From: Psychrobacter sp. MF31
GTDB taxonomy: Bacteria > Pseudomonadota > Gammaproteobacteria > Pseudomonadales > Moraxellaceae
Length of the DNA stretch: 64,000 nucleotides
Assembly (NCBI RefSeq): GCF_012847335.1
Contig: NZ_JABBDX010000004.1
Span: forward strand, 62,001-126,000
Reading direction: 5' to 3'
Translations under genes and position numbers: made by a program
Shown here: in pieces, positions 45,733 to 53,487 of the stretch
How positions within the stretch are numbered: position 1 is the stretch's first letter
Layout: the number at the start of each line of letters is the position of its first letter
The notes under the pieces: model-generated
What the model was told of the DNA's origin: nothing
The model's input: only the letters and a program-made list of their open reading frames with translations
The model's database searches: none

Positions 45733-45741
45733 ATTATAACA
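45733..45741 (-). promoter_or_regulatory. Extended -10 promoter in sdhB-sucA spacer
   Basis: On the minus strand the sequence is TGTTATAAT. The -35 region is poly-A. It lies about 660 bases before the sucA ATG and may start a long-leader sucA transcript. Confidence 0.45.
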
Positions 45742-45816
45742 CGGCTCATCGCGCTTTTTTTATAAAGAACTTTTGATTTGCGCAAAAAAAGCCAAAAATT
45801 TTTCCATTTTCATAAA

Positions 45817-45844
45817 AAAATCGCCTCGATAAGGAGACGATTTT
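45817..45844 (-). terminator. Intrinsic terminator after sdhB
   Basis: On the minus strand, arms AAAATCGTCTC / GAGGCGATTTT (one mismatch) are followed by a T-run, 25 bases past the sdhB stop. Confidence 0.8.
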
Positions 45845-45868
45845 ATTAACTTTAATATGAAAAGATTT

Positions 45869-46579
45869 TTAACCTGCCAAATCAATCAACATATTGCGTA
45901 AGTGACCGATGGCTTGGGTTGGATTTAAGCCTTTAGGGCAAACAGAAACACAGTTCATGATTCCGCGGCAGCGAAATAGGCTAAACGGGTCATCAAGGCG
46001 AGAAAGACGTGCTTGGGTGTCGTTATCACGGCTATCGGCAACAAAGCGATAAGCATGAAGCAGCGCTGAGGGTCCCAAAAACTTATCAGGGTTCCACCAA
46101 AATGAGGGGCAGCTGGTTGAACAGCAAGCGCATAAAATACACTCATAAAGCCCATTTAACTTTTCACGCTGCTCAGGAGATTGCAATCGCTCAGTCGGCG
46201 GCGCTGGTTGATCATTGATTAAATAAGGATGAACCTTTTCATACTGCTCATAAAACTGGTTCATATCTACCACCAAATCGCGAACCACAGGAAGCCCTGG
46301 CAACGGTCGGATGGTGACTTTTTCAGGCAAGGTATTCATGTTAATCAAACATGCCAAACCATTTTTGCCATTGATGTTCATGCCATCTGAGCCACAAATG
46401 CCTTCTCGGCAAGAGCGGCGAAAGGTGAGGCTTTCATCTTCTTTTTTTAATCGTAGTAACACATCAAGCAGCATGCGGTCAGACTCTAACAGTTCAACCG
46501 TATAAGACTGCATGTAAGGCGCTGAATCCTTGTCCGGATCGTAGCGGTAAATTTCAATGGTGCGAGTACCTCGGCTCAT
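45869..46579 (-). CDS. sdhB: Succinate dehydrogenase iron-sulfur subunit
   Basis: SdhB passes electrons from the SdhA flavin to quinone. Cys sets for the three clusters are all present: [2Fe-2S] SCREGICGSDGMNI...ACL, [4Fe-4S] CILCACCSTSCP, [3Fe-4S] CRGIMNCVSVCPKGLNP. The frame opens at 46621, but GGAG lies nine bases before the ATG at 46579 (MSRGTRTIEIYRYDPD), giving the usual 236 residues. It is the last gene of sdhCDAB. Confidence 0.97.
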   Translation of the reverse strand: MSRGTRTIEIYRYDPDKDSAPYMQSYTVELLESDRMLLDVLLRLKKEDESLTFRRSCREGICGSDGMNINGKNGLACLINMNTLPEKVTIRPLPGLPVVRDLVVDMNQFYEQYEKVHPYLINDQPAPPTERLQSPEQREKLNGLYECILCACCSTSCPSFWWNPDKFLGPSALLHAYRFVADSRDNDTQARLSRLDDPFSLFRCRGIMNCVSVCPKGLNPTQAIGHLRNMLIDLAG

Positions 46580-46620
46580 GATGCTAAACTCCACACGTTG
46601 GTGAGGCGCAATCTTCCACA

Positions 46621-46664
46621 AATCTTAAGCTCAGTCTCTTAAGTTAAGTCGCATGGTTAAGATT
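46621..46664 (-). repeat. Inverted repeat in sdhA-sdhB spacer
   Basis: AATCTTAA (46621-46628) / TTAAGATT (46657-46664), perfect eight-base arms with a 28-base loop. A second, six-base TTCGCG / CGCGAA hairpin (46712-46732) covers the sdhA stop. Confidence 0.5.
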
Positions 46665-46718
46665 GCTTGCCATCACCTTAAATAATGAATAAAAATCGTC
46701 GTTTGGGCAAATTCGCGA

Positions 46719-48569
46719 TTAATAAACGCGAACTTTTGGCTCAATATAGTCAACGGTCAATGGGCTTTTGCGAACGGGCTTATAAATGATGCGGTTGCCC
46801 TCAGAATACCAAAGCGTATGCTTCATCCATTCATGGTCATTACGACCGTTTGGCGCATAGTCATCATCTTCAGGGCGGTCATAGTCAAGAACGCTATGGG
46901 CGCCTCGGCTTTCATGGCGGTGCGCCGCTGAAATCATGGTGGCTTTGGCAACTTCATAAAGGTTGGCAACTTCAAGCGCCTCAATCCTTGCGGTGTTAAA
47001 CACTTGCGATTTGTCCGCCAAATGGATGCTGTTGACTTTATCTTCAAGCGCTAAAATGCGCTCAACCCCTTCGTCCATCAGCTCTTGGGTTCTAAATACG
47101 CTGGCATGTTTTTGCATAATGGCACGGATTTCGTCTGCCACTTCTTGAGCGTTATAGCCTTGGGTCGATTGCTGAAGTTTATTCAAGCGACTGACAGTAA
47201 AATCAAGAACATGAATATCAAGCGGCTTATAAGTGTGATCCGTTTGATGGTACTCATCAACGATATGTTTTCCGGCGGCGCGACCAAAGACGACCAAATC
47301 AAGTAAAGAGTTGGTTCCCAAACGGTTAGCCCCGTGAACACTTACGCAAGCGCACTCACCAATGGCATAAAGCCCTTTAACCACGCGACCTTTATCATAA
47401 AGCCCTTCGTCATCGACGCCCGCTTCCAAATCTGGAATGGTCACCTGACCGTGGATGTTGGTTGGGATGCCGCCCATCATATAATGAATGGTTGGAATCA
47501 CCGGAATTGGCTCTTTGGTGATGTCAACGTTGGCGAAGTTTTTGCCAATTTCAAACACCGAGGGCAAGCGCTTCATGATAGTATCAACGCCCAAATGGGT
47601 CATGTCCATCACGATATACTCACCTTTAGGACCACAACCGCGACCTTCTTTGATCTCTTGGTCCATCGATCGTGATACCAAGTCACGCGGCGCTAAGTCT
47701 TTAACCGTTGGCGCGTAACGCTCCATGAACGCCTCGCCATCTTTGTTGCGAAGAATAGCGCCTTCACCGCGGCAGCCTTCGGTCAACAATACGCCCGCAC
47801 CAGCAACGCCGGTTGGGTGAAACTGCCAAAACTCCATATCTTGCAGTGGAATGCCTGCGCGAACTGCCATGCCAATACCATCGCCCGTATTGATATAAGC
47901 ATTGGTTGACGCGGCAAAAATACGTCCCGCGCCGCCCGTTGCCAAAATGGTCGTGGGTGACTGAAATACCGCAACGGTTCCGGTTTCTTGCTCAATGGCA
48001 ATCACGCCGTTGATGTTGCCGTCTTCATCTTTAATCAAATCAAGGGCAATCCACTCGATAAAAAACTCAGTGCCTTGCTCAAGGTTTTTTTGATAAAGGG
48101 TATGCAGGAGCGCGTGACCTGTTCTATCAGCGGCGGCACAAGCGCGCTGAACCGCTTTTTCACCATAGTTTGAAGTATGACCCCCAAACGGGCGCTGATA
48201 AATGGTGCCATCTTCGTTACGGTCAAACGGCATTCCCATATGTTCAAGCTCGTAAACGACTTTTGGCGCTTCACGGCACATATATTCAATCGCGTCTTGA
48301 TCGCCAAGCCAGTCCGAACCTTTTACCGTATCATAAAAGTGGAAATGCCAGTTGTCATTGCTCATATTGCCAAGGCTTGCGCCAATGCCGCCTTGGGCTG
48401 CCACGGTATGCGATCGCGTTGGGAATACTTTGGTCAATACCGCAACCTTCATCCCCGCTTCTGCCAATTGCAATGAGGCGCGCATTCCAGAGCCGCCGCC
48501 ACCGACAATCACCGCATCGTAGGTTAAGGTTTTGATATTGCTGATGGTATTATCTTGTCTTGTTGCCAT
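46719..48569 (-). CDS. sdhA: Succinate dehydrogenase flavoprotein subunit
   Basis: The catalytic, covalently FAD-bound subunit, 616 residues. FAD motif AVIVGGGGSGMRASLQLAEAG-like start (DAVIVGGGGSGMRASL), the FAD-linking His in TRSHTVAAQGGIG, and substrate-site segments GHALLHTLYQ, THYMMGGIPTN-like (IHYMMGGIPTN) and RHESRGAHS. AGGAATC precedes the ATG. The C-terminal end (YIEPKVRVY) is typical. Confidence 0.98.
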   Translation of the reverse strand: MATRQDNTISNIKTLTYDAVIVGGGGSGMRASLQLAEAGMKVAVLTKVFPTRSHTVAAQGGIGASLGNMSNDNWHFHFYDTVKGSDWLGDQDAIEYMCREAPKVVYELEHMGMPFDRNEDGTIYQRPFGGHTSNYGEKAVQRACAAADRTGHALLHTLYQKNLEQGTEFFIEWIALDLIKDEDGNINGVIAIEQETGTVAVFQSPTTILATGGAGRIFAASTNAYINTGDGIGMAVRAGIPLQDMEFWQFHPTGVAGAGVLLTEGCRGEGAILRNKDGEAFMERYAPTVKDLAPRDLVSRSMDQEIKEGRGCGPKGEYIVMDMTHLGVDTIMKRLPSVFEIGKNFANVDITKEPIPVIPTIHYMMGGIPTNIHGQVTIPDLEAGVDDEGLYDKGRVVKGLYAIGECACVSVHGANRLGTNSLLDLVVFGRAAGKHIVDEYHQTDHTYKPLDIHVLDFTVSRLNKLQQSTQGYNAQEVADEIRAIMQKHASVFRTQELMDEGVERILALEDKVNSIHLADKSQVFNTARIEALEVANLYEVAKATMISAAHRHESRGAHSVLDYDRPEDDDYAPNGRNDHEWMKHTLWYSEGNRIIYKPVRKSPLTVDYIEPKVRVY

Positions 48570-48651
48570 TATATGATTCCTAATGCCTAGTCAAGCTTGT
48601 GAATTCAGGATTTAGAATTAATTACAAGAGTGTTCGGTGTCCGTTGACCAG

Positions 48652-49059
48652 TTAAACAGCAACGACGCCAAAGCCGTTACCCCAAAAAATCATGATGCCC
48701 CAAAATAGATACACTAAAATGGCGATAATCATCAACGACTGAAGCACCAGACGAATTCCTGCCGCTTTTGAGCCGACCTGATTTAAAGTAATATAATCGG
48801 TAAATACCGTCCACATGCCAACCCAAGCGTGACCTGCAAGCGCAATGATCGCCACCAAGCTAAACAGCTTCATCGGAAGGCTGGTCATAAACGCTGACCA
48901 CTGAACAAAATCAACATTGCTATGGGTGAGAAAAAATCCCAAAAGCACCACACTATATACCGCAAGAACTACCGCGCTGATACGCTGAACTACCCAATCG
49001 CGCGATCCTGAACCGGTAAGCCCTGTGGCGCTTTTAACGTTTGAATCGTTTTTAATCAT
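48652..49059 (-). CDS. sdhD: Succinate dehydrogenase membrane anchor SdhD
   Basis: A 135-residue inner-membrane subunit with three hydrophobic helices. RDWVVQRISAVVLAVYSVVLLG carries the quinone-site Arg/Ser pattern, and GHAWVGMWTVFTDYI has the helix II His that ligates heme b. The start at 49059 overlaps the sdhC stop as TAATG; the frame opens 5 codons earlier. Its function depends on SdhC. Confidence 0.93.
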   Translation of the reverse strand: MIKNDSNVKSATGLTGSGSRDWVVQRISAVVLAVYSVVLLGFFLTHSNVDFVQWSAFMTSLPMKLFSLVAIIALAGHAWVGMWTVFTDYITLNQVGSKAAGIRLVLQSLMIIAILVYLFWGIMIFWGNGFGVVAV

Positions 49060-49448
49060 TAGAACATCACCCATACAAATGACGCGACAATCAAAATCGC
49101 TGCAATGACAAAGCTGACCACTGAGGCGGTGCGTCCAGATTTCAGCTCCTCAGTCATCCCCATATCCGCAATCAAATGCTTAACACCCATCACAAAGTGA
49201 AATGCGGTCGCAGCTACAAAAACCCAAGCGATAAAGCGGATGATAATATTATCAAATACCACCTCAAAGCTTTCAGGAGAAGCTAGGGACGTCTGCAATA
49301 ACCACAGAATGACAGGAATGAGTAAAAATAAAATAACGCCGGATATACGATGCATGATGGAGGCAATCGCAATCGGTGATTTTGCGTTCACGCTAATCAC
49401 TTGGCTCAATGGCAGATTTATCGGTCGGTTGCTTTTCACAGCGGGCAT
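49059..49448 (-). CDS. sdhC: Succinate dehydrogenase cytochrome b556 subunit SdhC
   Basis: A 129-residue subunit with three membrane helices. The family pattern IASIMHRISGVILFLLIPVI carries the quinone-site Ser/Arg, and FHFVMGVKHLIADMG has the heme-ligand His. The N terminus MPAVKSNRPINL is like relatives. The ribosome site is unusual: AAGG abuts the ATG with no spacer, which should lower initiation. It heads the sdhCDAB operon, divergent from gltA. Confidence 0.93.
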   Translation of the reverse strand: MPAVKSNRPINLPLSQVISVNAKSPIAIASIMHRISGVILFLLIPVILWLLQTSLASPESFEVVFDNIIIRFIAWVFVAATAFHFVMGVKHLIADMGMTEELKSGRTASVVSFVIAAILIVASFVWVMF

Positions 49449-49484
49449 CCTTTTTTGTGGTTATACTTCTTTAGTAACTTATGA

Positions 49485-49684
49485 TTGGGCTACCATTTGC
49501 CCCATACACTGAGTTCTAACGAAGACGAATTAAGTCAGGAAGAGCTAGCTGACCTTGCAAATTTATGGCTCATACGAGCACCAGATAATGACAGTGATTA
49601 ATAAGGAATAAAGCTGTGAGCAATTTATCAAATGTTAATAGTAATTTAGCAAATCAGGCTCACCCATTCCTTTTTGTTTATTAA
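49485..49684 (+). pseudogene. Possible relics: end of one gene and start of another
   Basis: A 38-codon frame (49485-49601, TTG at best as start, no ribosome site) reads ...SNEDELSQEELADLANLWL then IRAPDNDSD, with strongly protein-like composition. Fourteen bases on, a GTG at 49616 with AAGGA eight bases upstream starts MSNLSNVNSNLANQAHPF and stops after 22 residues. The layout looks like a gene end followed by a truncated downstream gene. Neither is recognised, and chance remains possible. Confidence 0.28.
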
Positions 49685-50017
49685 GATTAACTTAAATATA
49701 ACCTTAAAAACGGCTGTTATCATTAATATCATTTTTACTGTTTGCTTTCAGCTTCTCAATCGTAATTTTTTTAATAAACCAGTAAATTTCATAAACTTTT
49801 GTTTATAAAAAATTAGCTTACTTTATTATTTCGATAAAAGAGCGCTGAAGAATCATTTATCTAGCGACTTTGAGCAAGTTTTGCAGCAGTCATTAGCAAC
49901 AATTATAAAATGTCAGCCTAACAATTACAAATTTATCCCTAAAATAATAATTTAGATCAGATTATTCACATTTTTTTAAAGATAACGCCATTTTTAAGCA
50001 AAATTAGGTATCACGCT

Positions 50018-50046
50018 ACGAAATGAAATTTCAATTATCATTTCGT
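50018..50046. repeat. Nine-base inverted repeat in gltA-sdhC spacer
   Basis: ACGAAATGA (50018-50026) / TCATTTCGT (50038-50046), perfect arms, AT-rich eleven-base centre. It could be an operator for the divergent TCA promoters or an mRNA hairpin. Confidence 0.5.
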
Positions 50047-50270
50047 TGACCGCTATATTCTATCACTTAAAGATCATTATTTTTAAACGAAAATAATAAT
50101 AAAATAAGGTAAAAAGAGATGGCGTTTATCAAAATAGTAACTAATCTTAGATCGGCTAAAAAGTATGACTGAAGCGCGAAAAAGAAGAGCAGACATATTT
50201 TGATACAAAAATTACCCACCAATCAGCCCTTAAATCACCACTTGTTGCCGTGATTGTCCAACAAACTCTT

Positions 50271-50299
50271 TTCAAATCTGCATAGATTACTGTTAAGAT
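50271..50299 (+). promoter_or_regulatory. Candidate gltA promoter with extended -10
   Basis: TTCAAA (50271-50276), a 17-base spacer, TAAGAT (50294-50299) preceded by TGT (TGTTAAGAT). It is about 155 bases before the gltA ATG. Confidence 0.5.
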
Positions 50300-50453
50300 A
50301 GCCTGACGCTTAACGTTAGTGACAATTCTGTGATTTTTGGAACGCCTTTTTAAGTTTGGTAAGATTTGAATCGCAAGGTTGACTAATCAAAACGGTGGTA
50401 AATGTTTTTCATACTTTTACTCTAACAAGCAAAAAACCAATGGAGAGGACATC

Positions 50454-51734
50454 ATGGCTGACAAGAACGCCACATTAACTGTAGATGGTAAGGATTACCC
50501 ACTTCCTATTATTGAGGGCACGCTTGGGCGACCTGTGATCGATATTGATGCGCTGCAAGAGGCAGGCTACTGGTCATATGATCCAGGATTTAAAGTCACC
50601 GCCCCCGTTGAGTCAAAAATCACGTTTATCGATGGCAATAAAGGCGAGCTTCTTTATCGCGGCTATCCCATTGACCAACTTGCTGAAAAAGCGGAATACT
50701 TAGAAGTGGCTTATGCGCTGATTCATGGCGATCTGCCAAACAGCGAGCAAAAAGCAGATTTTTATGAAAAAGTTCGCAAGCATTCAGGCGTTCACGATCA
50801 ATTACGTAAGTTTTTTGAAGGCTTTCGTCGCGACGCGCATCCGATGGCGATTATGGTTGGTGTTGTAGGCGCATTATCTGCGTTTTACCATGAAGGCTTT
50901 GATGTCAACGATGAGCGTCACCGCGAAATCACTGCGATCCGCTTGATTGCCAAAATGCCAACCCTTGCTGCGATGAGCTATAAATACTCGCAAGGCGAGC
51001 CGTTCATGTACCCACGAAACGACTTTAACTACGCAGAAAACTTCTTATATATGATGTTTGCAACCCCTGCGGATGTGAACTTTAAAGTCAACCCGATCCT
51101 TGCCGATGCGATGGATAAAATCTTTACCCTTCACGCCGATCACGAGCAAAACGCGTCAACGTCGACCGTTCGCTTGGCAGGATCAACCGGCGCCAACCCT
51201 TATGCTTGTATCGCAGCGGGCATTGCTGCACTTTGGGGACCCTCTCACGGCGGCGCTAACGAAGCCGTTCTTGAGATGCTTGATGAAATCGGCTCAGTTG
51301 AAAACGTTCCTGAATTTATGGAAAAAGTTAAACGCCGCGAAGTTAAGCTCATGGGATTTGGTCACCGCGTTTATAAAAACTTTGACCCTCGCGCGCAAGT
51401 GCTTAAAAAGTCTTGTGATGAAGTGCTTGCTGCCCTTGGCATCAACGATCCCAAGCTTGAGCTTGCCATGAAACTTGAGCAAATCGCCCTTGAAGACCCA
51501 TACTTCGTTGATCGTAACTTGTATCCGAACGTTGATTTTTACTCAGGAATCATTTTAAAAGCGATCGGTATCCCAACCTCTATGTTCACCGTGATTTTCT
51601 CACTAGCGCGAACTTCAGGTTGGATCAGCCACTGGCTTGAGATGCACAGCGAACCGTTCAAAATCGGTCGTCCACGTCAGCTTTACACTGGTGAAACTGA
51701 GCGTGACTTTGTGGCGATCGAAGACCGCAAATAA
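50454..51734 (+). CDS. gltA: Citrate synthase (type II)
   Basis: GltA condenses oxaloacetate with acetyl-CoA, the entry step of the TCA cycle. The 426-residue enzyme is of the hexameric gammaproteobacterial type: [13 protein letters not shown] and [15 protein letters not shown] (catalytic His residues), [15 protein letters not shown] and the C-terminal [14 protein letters not shown]. The frame opens at 50379, but GGAGAGGAC sits just before the ATG at 50454. It is divergent from sdhCDAB, the arrangement seen in Acinetobacter and Pseudomonas. Confidence 0.98.
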   Translation: MADKNATLTVDGKDYPLPIIEGTLGRPVIDIDALQEAGYWSYDPGFKVTAPVESKITFIDGNKGELLYRGYPIDQLAEKAEYLEVAYALIHGDLPNSEQKADFYEKVRKHSGVHDQLRKFFEGFRRDAHPMAIMVGVVGALSAFYHEGFDVNDERHREITAIRLIAKMPTLAAMSYKYSQGEPFMYPRNDFNYAENFLYMMFATPADVNFKVNPILADAMDKIFTLHADHEQNASTSTVRLAGSTGANPYACIAAGIAALWGPSHGGANEAVLEMLDEIGSVENVPEFMEKVKRREVKLMGFGHRVYKNFDPRAQVLKKSCDEVLAALGINDPKLELAMKLEQIALEDPYFVDRNLYPNVDFYSGIILKAIGIPTSMFTVIFSLARTSGWISHWLEMHSEPFKIGRPRQLYTGETERDFVAIEDRK

Positions 51735-51770
51735 GCTTTATTTAGCACCACTATTTAGCCATAATGCCCT

Positions 51771-51802
51771 AAAAAATCCTGCCAAAGCGCAGGATTTTTT
51801 TT
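51771..51802. terminator. Bidirectional terminator gltA / lipoprotein gene
   Basis: Arms AAAAAATCCTGC / GCAGGATTTTTTTT with a six-base loop. Confidence 0.9.
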
Positions 51803-51832
51803 CTCTAATCACAAACCAAAAATATGACATCA

Positions 51833-52702
51833 TCACTTTTTAAGCGATTGTAGGGTTTTTTCATATTGCGCAATTTGCTCATCATAGCCTTTGATCGTCT
51901 CATCAAATTTGCTGACCAAGTTGTCAAATTCCTTTTTTTGCGCCGCTTTCATAGTTTCAATATCCTCAGCTTGCTGAGATTCAATTTGTTGCCAAACTTG
52001 ATACTGAACCACCAAGCGTCCAAGCGCTGGGCTTTTTAAGGTTAAGCGCTCGGCAATTTCAAGATTGTCAAACAATTCAGGAATTGTGGCGGCGATATTT
52101 AGTAACGTGTCGATCTGCTCGGCGCTTAAGTCTTTGGATTCTGGCTCATAAAGCGCATTCAAGGCGCTTTGATAGCGCGAAATCAGCTCATCTTCTGGCA
52201 ACAGTTTGGGCGCTTTTGGGGATAACGTCACCCGTTTTAGCAATTCTAAATCGCGCTCGCCGACCTCGGTACTGATATTGGTTTCAGTTGACGCTTGATC
52301 CTCAGTTGCCCGCGCATCTACAGCTTTTGTGTCAGCAGCTTTGTCACTGTTTAAAGCTGCCTTGTCATCAGGATTTGCGTTTGCCAAAGCAGTATTGGTA
52401 TCGGTTGGCGTTACTCCCCCTAAATCATCGGCACTATCAGCGGCTTCTAATGATTCAAACTCTGCTTGCAATCGGCGCTGAAGGTTTTGCATTTGTGTGA
52501 CAAAAATAGGCTGATATTTGGCGATTTGCGCGCTAGCAGAGTCGCTTTTTTTGGCAGGCAAATCAGCTTGGGTTACCGTTTCAGTAGGGTCAGCAGAATC
52601 ACCGGTTGATGATTGAGGCTGACAGGCGCTCAACGACAATGCTGAGGTAACGAACGCTGCCAAAAGTAAAGATTTTGAATCACTAAAATTTTTTGCAATC
52701 AT
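51833..52702 (-). CDS. Lipoprotein with C-terminal coiled coil, function unknown
   Basis: A 289-residue protein with a lipoprotein signal peptide (lipobox L-S-A-C, Cys27) and an Asp/Ala/Thr-rich low-complexity part (about 30-140). A helical C-terminal half ends in a Lys/Glu/Gln-rich coiled coil (about 235-289: AEDIETMKAAQKKEFDNL, DEQIAQYEKTLQSLKK). I do not recognise a family. There is no obvious ribosome site. It lies downstream of and on the same strand as the zincin-like gene (30 bases), so the three genes 53487-51833 may be one transcript. Confidence 0.7.
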   Translation of the reverse strand: MIAKNFSDSKSLLLAAFVTSALSLSACQPQSSTGDSADPTETVTQADLPAKKSDSASAQIAKYQPIFVTQMQNLQRRLQAEFESLEAADSADDLGGVTPTDTNTALANANPDDKAALNSDKAADTKAVDARATEDQASTETNISTEVGERDLELLKRVTLSPKAPKLLPEDELISRYQSALNALYEPESKDLSAEQIDTLLNIAATIPELFDNLEIAERLTLKSPALGRLVVQYQVWQQIESQQAEDIETMKAAQKKEFDNLVSKFDETIKGYDEQIAQYEKTLQSLKK

Positions 52703-52732
52703 AATGGTATTAAAAAATGAGTTATTAATAAG

Positions 52733-53248
52733 TTAATTTAATTTGTTGATACTTAAATCATCAGGGCTTGTTAAAAATGGGATACAGCTGATAAACGCTT
52801 GGCAATCTTGACCGCGTTTTTTACGGATAAAATAGTCTTGAACCATCCGCGCTTGTTGCTCAATGCCGTAGCTTAAAAATGGTTTGCCTTGAATAAGCTC
52901 ATACTGATAACGGCGGTTGATGAGCGCGCCGCGAACGACTTTTAGTCCCTGCTGCAACTGCCAAACGTGGGTTAATTCATGAATCAGCCAACTTTGGTGA
53001 GAGAGGCTTGCGTTACTAAAATCGCTCAAATAGTCGTTTGGATTAAAATAAATATTGCCATTGGGACTGACCGCATAATTTTTGAGCACCCACCATGCCG
53101 TTTTGATGCGGATATCCTCTAATTTTATACTGTCACCAAACACAAAGGCGGCAAGCTTTTTTTCACCAAGGGTTAAAGGTCGCGACAATGCTTGGTGCGT
53201 TAACGAGCACAGTTGCAATTTAAAGCGGCGCAGATAATCAAAGCTCAT
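52733..53248 (-). CDS. Zincin-like HExxH protein (Vgr-related type)
   Basis: A 171-residue protein with a metallopeptidase motif HELTH at residues 90-94 in WLIHELTHVWQLQQG. It follows SRPLTLGEKKLAAFVFGDSI and NYAVSPNGNIYFNP, the pattern of small proteins annotated as Vgr-related in alphaproteobacteria. It lacks a signal peptide. The HELTHVWQ motif suggests zinc binding; activity and substrate are unknown. The ATG overlaps the stop of the 80-codon gene upstream (ATGA), suggesting coupling. There are no type VI secretion genes here. Confidence 0.72.
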   Translation of the reverse strand: MSFDYLRRFKLQLCSLTHQALSRPLTLGEKKLAAFVFGDSIKLEDIRIKTAWWVLKNYAVSPNGNIYFNPNDYLSDFSNASLSHQSWLIHELTHVWQLQQGLKVVRGALINRRYQYELIQGKPFLSYGIEQQARMVQDYFIRKKRGQDCQAFISCIPFLTSPDDLSINKLN

Positions 53249-53487
53249 TTTTGGTTATTTACCTTGTCTGTGATGCCCTTGAGGTTGAGGCAATAAGCCC
53301 CCATTGATAATGGCTTAAGTTGGTCGCTGCTAAGTCTCAAGTAAGTCTCAAGCGCTTGCTCACATTTATAAGGCTTGGCGGTCAAATTAAAAGCGCTATC
53401 AACCAAAGCCGTACCATCAGGCAAGATTTGGGCAGGATCCGCAAAAAGGTCAAGACAACATGGCAAATCAACATTCCACAAAAGCAC
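53245..53487 (-). CDS. Small protein coupled to the zincin-like gene
   Basis: An 80-residue frame with four Cys (CC at 10-11, KCEQ, YCLNL), an Asp/Leu/Ala-rich first half and no clear signal peptide. Support: ATGA overlap with the zincin-like gene and protein-like composition. Against: it begins with GTG (or TTG codons nearby), has only a weak ribosome site, and overlaps the divergent rarA start by 28 bases. I do not recognise it. The true start may be a few codons further in. Confidence 0.5.
   Translation of the reverse strand: MLLWNVDLPCCLDLFADPAQILPDGTALVDSAFNLTAKPYKCEQALETYLRLSSDQLKPLSMGAYCLNLKGITDKVNNQK

Larger units (their letters stand above)
45077..45868. other. Long sdhB-sucA spacer (0.8 kb)
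   Basis: Holds the sdhB terminator (45817-45844), an extended -10 promoter on the minus strand (45733-45741), a possible gene relic (45396-45716) and a perfect eight-base palindrome (45447-45465). The 300 bases next to sucA show no clear element. No RNA gene was recognised. Confidence 0.6.
49449..50453. other. Long AT-rich sdhC-gltA spacer (1 kb)
   Basis: Holds two short protein-like frames near sdhC (49485-49684), a nine-base inverted repeat (50018-50046) and the gltA promoter (50271-50299). The middle part (49685-50017) is very AT-rich with no recognised element. Confidence 0.6.

Noticed and set aside
50119-50172. 17-codon frame with an AAGG upstream in the gltA-sdhC spacer
   Set aside because: Too short and without any distinguishing feature.
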